Shown here: piece by piece, positions 59,144 through 64,000 of the stretch
Layout of the letters: every line of letters starts with the position of its first letter
Numbering within the stretch: position 1 is the first letter of the stretch
Assembly (NCBI GenBank): GCA_020633495.1
Contig: JACKDR010000003.1
Location: 372,001 to 436,000, forward strand
Length of the DNA stretch: 64,000 bases
Origin: Kofleriaceae bacterium
GTDB lineage: Bacteria > Myxococcota_A > Polyangia > Haliangiales > Haliangiaceae
Reading direction: 5' to 3'
Notes under the pieces: model-generated
What the model was told of the DNA's origin: nothing
Databases searched by the model: none
Seen by the model: the letters and a program-made list of their open reading frames with translations, nothing else
Program-made: the position numbers and the translations under genes

Positions 59144-62100
59144 CCGCGATGACCCGGGTCGCGATCGACCGCCCGGCGCCGCGCGCCGCCGCGGCGCCGT
59201 GGACGCTGACCGCGTCCGACGGCAGCGGCCTGCAGCTGACCCGGGTCGACGCCCACGCCGTCGTCGAGGGGCCGCTGGCGTTCACCGAGCTGCACCTGTA
59301 CTTCCACAACCCGGAGGACCGGGTCCGCGAGGGCACGTTCGCGATCACGCTGCCGCCGCGCGCCGCGGTGTCGCGGTTCGCGATGGAGCGCGACGACGGC
59401 TGGCAGGAGGCCGAGGTGGTCGAGAAGGCCCTGGCCCGCCGTGCCTACGACGACTTCCTGCACCGCCGCCAGGATCCCGCGCTGCTCGAGAAGGCCGCCG
59501 GCAACCAGTTCACCGCCCGCGTCTTCCCGATCCCGGCCGGCGGCGACAAGCACCTGGTGCTGTCGTTCTCGCAGGAGCTGGCCGGGCGCGCCTACGTGCT
59601 GCCGCTGCTCGGCCTGCCGACGGTGGGGCGGATCGACGTCCAGCTCGACGCCATCCAGCTCGACGGCTCGCACGGGCCGCAGACCCTCAGCGAGCACGAC
59701 TGGCAGCCCGACCACGACTTCGTCGCCACCGCCGCGCCGGCGGCGGCGGCGGTCACCGCCGGTGACCTGGTCGTCGCGGTCGTGCCGTTCGACGGCGCCG
59801 GCGCCACCGCGGCCGCGGAGGCGCCGCGTCAGCTGACGGTGCTGGTCGACACCAGCGCGTCGCGCGCGCTCGGCTTCGCCGGCTACGTGGCGTCGATCCG
59901 CGCCCTGATCGGCGAGCTCCACGCCCGCTACGGCGACCCCCTCGACCTCGAGGTCGTCGCGTTCGATCAGGACACCCAGCCGATCTACCGCGGCGACGCC
60001 GCCGGCTACGGCGACGCCGCGGACCGCGCGCTGGTGGCGCGCGGCGCCGCCGGCGCCTCGGACCTGGGCCAGGCGCTCGCCGCGCTGACCGCCGACGGCG
60101 CGGCGCCGCACCGGCGCGTCGTCGTCGTCAGCGACGGCGTCGTCACCGCCGGCGCCGACACCGCGGCGCTGGTCACCGCGGCCGCCGCGCTGCCGGTCGA
60201 CCGCGTCGACGTGGTCCTGGTCGGCGGCCTGCGCGACGAGCGCCTGGGCGCGGCGCTGGTCCGCGCGCGGTCGCGCGCCGGCGACGTCCTCGACCTCGAC
60301 GACGGCGTCGCCGCGGTCGCGGCCGCGCTCGGCGAGCCCGTGATCGTCGACGCCCCGGTCGAGGTCGCGGGCGCGAGCTGGGTGTACCCGCGCCGGATCC
60401 CGGCGGTCCGCCCCGGCACGCCGGTGGTGGTCTACGCGCGCGTGCCGGGCGCGCCCCAGACCCTCGACGTCACGATCGGCGGCGCGCGCCAGCGGCTGGG
60501 CCTGGGCGAGGCGACCCCGGCGCTGATCGAGCGCGCGGTCGCGGGCGCCGAGCTCGAGGAGCTGGAGGCCCGGCTCGACGCCGCCGCGTCCGGCGACGAC
60601 GTCGCCGCGCTGCGCGCCGAGATCGCGCGCCGCTCGACCGCGGCGCGCGTGCTGTCGAGCCAGACCTCGATGCTGGTGCTCGAGAGCGAGGCCGACTACG
60701 ACCGCTACCACATCGCGCGCACCGCGCTCGCCGACATCCTGGTGATCGGCACCGACGGCGTCGAGGTGACCCGGCGCGCCGCGCTGCAGATCGCGGCGGC
60801 GGGGCCCGGCGACGAGCCGCCGCCGCCGCCCGACGACGACGCCGCCGACCGCGAGGTCGGCTCGGCGACCGACGTCGCGTCGCAGTTCGACTCCGCGTCC
60901 ACCACCGGCGGCGCCGGCGACGGCGCCGGTGATGGCGACGACGGCATCGCCGGCGGCCTGCTGGGCGACGCGCCCGCGGACGCGGCGGACGGCTTCGGCT
61001 TCGGCCGCTCCGGCTTCGGGCCGGGCGGCGGCGGCTCCGGCTGGGGGACGATCGGCACCGGTCGCTATGGCACGATCGGCCACGGCTCCGGGACCGGCAG
61101 CGGCTACGGCGTCGGCGGCGGTCGCGGCGGCATGCGCGGTCGCACCGCCAGCGTGCCGTCGGTGCGGATCGGCGCCGCCACCGTCGAGGGTGGCCTCGAT
61201 CGCGCCATCATCCGCCGCTACGTCCGGCGCAACCTGCCGAAGATCACCTACTGCTACGAGAAGCAGCTGCTCAGCGATCCGGGGCTCGCCGGCCAGGTCG
61301 CGACGACGTTCACGATCACGCCCGACGGCACGGTCACCGGCGCCACCGCGACCGGCGTCCACGCCGAGGTCGCGCGCTGCATCGCGGCCGTGCTGGCCAC
61401 GGTCCAGTACCCGCGCCCCACCGGCGGCGCGGTGCGCGTGGCCTACCCGTTCGTGTTCAGCCCCACCGGCGGCAGCGACGGCGGCGACGGCGGCAGCGTC
61501 GCCACCGGCGCCGCCGCCGACGACGAGGACGCCAAGGGCGAGCCGCCGCTGACCGGCAAGCTCGCCGACATCATGGACGCGCTGCGCCGCCGCAAGCTCG
61601 ACGTCGCGCTGACCCGGGCGCGCGCGTGGCACGCCGAGGCCCCGGGCGACGTCCTGGCGCTGATCGGCCTGGGCGAGGCGCTCGAGGCCCGCAAGGACGT
61701 CGCCGCCGCGGCCCGCGTCTACGGCTCGATCATCGATCTGTTCCCCGGGCGCGCCGACCTGCGCCGCTTCGCCGGCGAGCGCCTCGAGCGCCTCGGCGAC
61801 GCCGCCCGCGCCCTGGCCATCGACACCTACCGGCGCGCGGTCGCCGACCGCCCCGACCACGTCACCGGCCACCGCCTGCTCGCCTACGCGCTCGAGCGCG
61901 CCGGCGATCACGCCGGCGCGTTCGCCGCCATCCTCGCCGGCATCGACCAGCCGTACCCGGAGGACCGCTTCCCCGGCGCCGACCGCGTCCTCGCCGAGGA
62001 CGCCGGCATGCTGGCCGCGGTCTACCTGGCGGCCGACGGGCCGCGCGCCGACGTCGAGCGCGAGCTGACGGCGCGCCACCTCGAGGTCGCCGATCAGCCG

Positions 62101-62448
62101 TCGACGCGGTTCATCATGTACTGGGAGACCGACGCCAACGACGTCGACTTCCACATCCGCGACGCCCGCGGCGGCCACGCCTGGTACTCGAGCATGGAGC
62201 TGCCGTCCGGCGGCGAGCTGTACGCCGACAACACCACCGGCTACGGCCCGGAGTGCTTCGCGATCCCCGGCACCCCCAAGGCGGGCCCGTACCGGCTGTC
62301 GATCAACTACTACTCGCAGGGGCCGATGGGCTACGGCATGGGCCTGCTGCAGATCCAGCGCTTCGACGGCAAGCACCTGCGCTTCGAGGACCGCCCGTAC
62401 GTGATCATGGTGGACCACGCCTTCGTCGATCTCGGCACGTACCGCTGA
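59140..62448 (+). CDS. VIT/vWA/AgmX-type surface protein with DUF2135
   Basis: An 1102-residue protein from GTG 59140, or 1099 from ATG 59149. A VIT domain (about 20-150: ELHLYFHNPEDRVREGTFAI, ALARRAYDDFLHRRQDPALLEK), a von Willebrand A domain (about 225-400: VLVDTSASRA), a Gly-rich linker, an AgmX/PglI C-terminal domain (RYVRRNLPKITYCYEKQLL, ITPDGTVTGAT) with a TonB-like fold, TPR-like repeats (DVLALIGLGEALEARKDVA), and a C-terminal DUF2135 (ETDANDVDFHIRD, YNYYS-like INYYSQGPMG) are visible. Related myxobacterial proteins are linked to gliding or cell-surface assembly; the role here is not known. It lacks its own signal peptide. Confidence 0.8.
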   Translation: MTAMTRVAIDRPAPRAAAAPWTLTASDGSGLQLTRVDAHAVVEGPLAFTELHLYFHNPEDRVREGTFAITLPPRAAVSRFAMERDDGWQEAEVVEKALARRAYDDFLHRRQDPALLEKAAGNQFTARVFPIPAGGDKHLVLSFSQELAGRAYVLPLLGLPTVGRIDVQLDAIQLDGSHGPQTLSEHDWQPDHDFVATAAPAAAAVTAGDLVVAVVPFDGAGATAAAEAPRQLTVLVDTSASRALGFAGYVASIRALIGELHARYGDPLDLEVVAFDQDTQPIYRGDAAGYGDAADRALVARGAAGASDLGQALAALTADGAAPHRRVVVVSDGVVTAGADTAALVTAAAALPVDRVDVVLVGGLRDERLGAALVRARSRAGDVLDLDDGVAAVAAALGEPVIVDAPVEVAGASWVYPRRIPAVRPGTPVVVYARVPGAPQTLDVTIGGARQRLGLGEATPALIERAVAGAELEELEARLDAAASGDDVAALRAEIARRSTAARVLSSQTSMLVLESEADYDRYHIARTALADILVIGTDGVEVTRRAALQIAAAGPGDEPPPPPDDDAADREVGSATDVASQFDSASTTGGAGDGAGDGDDGIAGGLLGDAPADAADGFGFGRSGFGPGGGGSGWGTIGTGRYGTIGHGSGTGSGYGVGGGRGGMRGRTASVPSVRIGAATVEGGLDRAIIRRYVRRNLPKITYCYEKQLLSDPGLAGQVATTFTITPDGTVTGATATGVHAEVARCIAAVLATVQYPRPTGGAVRVAYPFVFSPTGGSDGGDGGSVATGAAADDEDAKGEPPLTGKLADIMDALRRRKLDVALTRARAWHAEAPGDVLALIGLGEALEARKDVAAAARVYGSIIDLFPGRADLRRFAGERLERLGDAARALAIDTYRRAVADRPDHVTGHRLLAYALERAGDHAGAFAAILAGIDQPYPEDRFPGADRVLAEDAGMLAAVYLAADGPRADVERELTARHLEVADQPSTRFIMYWETDANDVDFHIRDARGGHAWYSSMELPSGGELYADNTTGYGPECFAIPGTPKAGPYRLSINYYSQGPMGYGMGLLQIQRFDGKHLRFEDRPYVIMVDHAFVDLGTYR

Positions 62449-62496
62449 TCGCCGCGTCGGCCTACCGACCCCGGGCGCCGGGAGGTAGACCGCAAC

Positions 62497-62814
62497 ATGA
62501 CGAAGTCCAAAGCGCCCGCCAAGTCGTACGAGGAGATCACCCGCCAGGAGATCCCGTCGTTCGAGTTCTTCGAGCAAGGGCCCGCGCCCGCGAAGGTGTC
62601 GGACCTGGACCTGATCCGCGCCGTGCGCGCCGCGCTGGCCGCGGATCCGCGCCTCGCCGGGCTCTCGATCGGGGTCGCGGTCGACCGCGCGAGGGTGACC
62701 CTCACCGGGGCCGCGATCGGTCCGGGCACCGCCGCCTACGCCGGCGACGTCGCCCGCGCGGTCGCCGGCGTCGCCGCGGTGGACAACCAGATCGCGATCA
62801 CGCCCGGCGCCTGA
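62497..62814 (+). CDS. BON-domain-like small protein
   Basis: A 105-residue protein. After an acidic, Pro-rich stretch (KSYEEITRQEIPSFEFFEQG) residues 38-105 resemble a BON domain: DLIRAVRAALAADPRLAG, VTLTGAA and the closing VAAVDNQIAIT strand. BON domains bind lipid membranes or interact with proteins in the envelope, but no signal peptide is visible here, so the location is uncertain. GGAGG lies 11 bases before ATG 62497, with a TAGACC hexamer in between. The next gene starts 92 bases on. Confidence 0.65.
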   Translation: MTKSKAPAKSYEEITRQEIPSFEFFEQGPAPAKVSDLDLIRAVRAALAADPRLAGLSIGVAVDRARVTLTGAAIGPGTAAYAGDVARAVAGVAAVDNQIAITPGA

Positions 62815-62906
62815 GCGGGGCTCGCGGCGCGATCGCGCCGACCGCGACCCGCGGCGCGACCCGCGGCGGGTTGTCGCGATCGGGATCGCGTGGCACACCG
62901 ATCCCG

Positions 62907-64000
62907 ATGGGGCGTGCGGGATCCAAGCTCGGGCTCGGTGCGACGTGGGCGATGGCGGTCGGCGGCATGGTCGGCGGCGGCATCTTCTCGACGCTCGGCG
63001 TCGTCATCGCGATCGCCGGGCCGTGGTCGTGGCTGAGCTTCGTCGCCGCCGGCGCGATCGCGCTCGCCGCCGGCCACGCCTACGTCAGCCTGGCCGCGCA
63101 CTACCGCAAGGGCGGCGGCGCGTTCACGTTCCTGCGCGAGATCGACGCCACCCAGGTGGCGGGCAGCCTGTCGTGGGTGCTGATCGTCGGCTACGTCCTG
63201 ACCAACGCGGTCTACGCGTACACCTTCGGTGAGTACCTCGGGCACGTCGTCGGCCTCGGCCCGTGGTTCGCGCGCGTCGCCGCGGTCGCGATCCTGGCGG
63301 TGTTCATCGGCCTCAACCTGCGCAGCGTCGGCGACGCCGGCGGGGTCGAGCTCGTGCTGGTGTGGTTCAAGCTCGCCGCCCTGGTCGCGCTGGCCGGCTG
63401 GGGCCTGGCGCGCTGGGATCCGCCGGCGCTGGGCCGCGGCGTCGCCGACGCCGGCGTCGTCTCGGCGCTGTTCGGCGCCGCGTCGGTGTTCATGGCCTAC
63501 GAGGGCTTCCAGCTGCTGGCCTACGACTACGACGACATCGAGGCGCCGCGGCGCACCCTGCCGCGCGCGGTCATGAGCGCGATCGTCGTGGTGATCGGCG
63601 TCTACGTCGTGGTCGCGCTCGGCACCGCGATGCTGATCGGCGCCGATCAGGTCGTCGCCCACGCCGAGGTCGCGCTGGCGATCGCGGGCGAGCGCGCGGC
63701 GGGCACCGCCGGCCTGGTGATCGTCACCATCGCGGCCGCGTTCTCGACCGGCTCGGCGATCAACTCGACGCTGTTCGCCACCGCGCGGCTCGCCCACGAG
63801 GTCGCGGCGGGCAGCCAGCTGCCCGCCGCGCTCGACCACGAGAACGCCGCCGGCATCCCGGATCGCGCGGTGGTCGCGCTCGGCGTCCTGGCCGCCATCC
63901 TGGCCGCGGTCGGGACCCTCACCTCGCTGGTCGAGGCGGCCAGCCTGGCGTTCCTGACCACGTTCGCGATCGTGTGCGGCCTGGCGTTCCGCGAGCGCAG
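62907..64000 (+). CDS. APC-superfamily amino acid permease (3' truncated)
   Basis: An open frame from ATG 62907 to the end of the window (364 codons). It is an integral membrane transporter of the amino acid-polyamine-organocation superfamily. The first segment has the conserved GGMVGGGIFSTLG (about 20-32), where substrate binds in APC proteins, and about ten hydrophobic segments follow (for example SWLSFVAAGAIALAAGHAYV, LVWFKLAALVALAGWGL, AIVVVIGVYVVVALGTAMLIG, VALGVLAAILAAVGTLTSLVE). The MAYEGFQLLAYDYDDIEAPRRTLP loop is typical of this branch. Substrate unknown. The gene is not complete here. Confidence 0.85.
   Translation, partial: MGRAGSKLGLGATWAMAVGGMVGGGIFSTLGVVIAIAGPWSWLSFVAAGAIALAAGHAYVSLAAHYRKGGGAFTFLREIDATQVAGSLSWVLIVGYVLTNAVYAYTFGEYLGHVVGLGPWFARVAAVAILAVFIGLNLRSVGDAGGVELVLVWFKLAALVALAGWGLARWDPPALGRGVADAGVVSALFGAASVFMAYEGFQLLAYDYDDIEAPRRTLPRAVMSAIVVVIGVYVVVALGTAMLIGADQVVAHAEVALAIAGERAAGTAGLVIVTIAAAFSTGSAINSTLFATARLAHEVAAGSQLPAALDHENAAGIPDRAVVALGVLAAILAAVGTLTSLVEAASLAFLTTFAIVCGLAFRER

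Noticed and set aside
58828..62898. Minus-strand open frame of 1356 codons
   Set aside because: It is antisense to the VIT/vWA gene, has no start signal or domain, and is of atypical composition.

Overview
The window is very GC-rich throughout, with G or C at most third codon positions. It looks like chromosome from a myxobacterium-type bacterium (Myxococcota, perhaps near Haliangiales/Kofleriaceae; this placement is inference). The reasons are the many lipoproteins with Asp/Ala-rich linkers, the RCC1-repeat and VIT/vWA/AgmX-type proteins, a Ser/Thr kinase, sensory kinases, a tail resembling a MYXO-CTERM anchor, and a probable lanthipeptide-like precursor. I saw no rRNA, tRNA, insertion sequence, phage gene or CRISPR array.

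Layout. 0-7.1 kb: end of a zinc-ribbon gene, flavin reductase, RCC1 lipoprotein, LRV-repeat protein, fasciclin/choice-of-anchor B lipoprotein and an RRM RNA-binding protein. 7.2-10.6 kb (minus): an N-carbamoyl amidohydrolase and a YgfK-like iron-sulfur reductase. 10.7-18 kb: DTW-domain tRNA enzyme, RbgA-like GTPase, spermidine-synthase-like enzyme, RiPP-like precursor, zinc-ribbon protein, hybrid histidine kinase, and CbpA/CbpM chaperones. 18-19 kb: a lower-GC patch with an Imm11-like gene. 19-26.6 kb (minus): a five-gene operon of XdhD-like molybdenum hydroxylase, SsnA-like amidohydrolase, two fold-type-II PLP enzymes and a nitrilase. 26.7-43.6 kb: lipoproteins, a diguanylate cyclase, a large membrane protein (frameshifted), an S9-like hydrolase, a CBS protein, a Ser/Thr kinase (frameshifted), crotonase, and a divergent TetR/SDR pair with two operators. 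43.6-53 kb: expansin-like and cysteine-rich lipoproteins, a phospholipase-C-like/barrel fusion, an ATPase-TPR regulator (several frameshifts), an SGNH lipoprotein and a FadL porin. 53-64 kb: RluE-like pseudouridine synthase, YebC, tandem PPi-type phosphofructokinases, P460-like haem lipoprotein, hemerythrin-like protein, DUF3060, a VIT/vWA/AgmX protein, BON protein and the start of an APC permease.

The most interesting system is the pair of minus-strand loci at 7.2-10.6 and 19.0-26.6 kb. Together they carry core homologues of the bacterial anaerobic purine/urate cluster (XdhD, YgfK, SsnA and carbamoyl hydrolases), but YgfK lacks its flavin module and SsnA lacks its beta-sandwich. Two unusual PLP enzymes and a nitrilase stand where YgeX/YgeY/YgeW would be expected. 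A second theme is gene starts: about twenty genes have a TANNNT-type -10 hexamer about 6-11 bases before the start codon, as expected for leaderless or nearly leaderless mRNAs. Several of these begin with a mini-ORF coupled to the main gene by a four-base RTGA overlap. At least four genes show reading-frame breaks in GC-rich runs, which suggests assembly indels as well as possible real decay.
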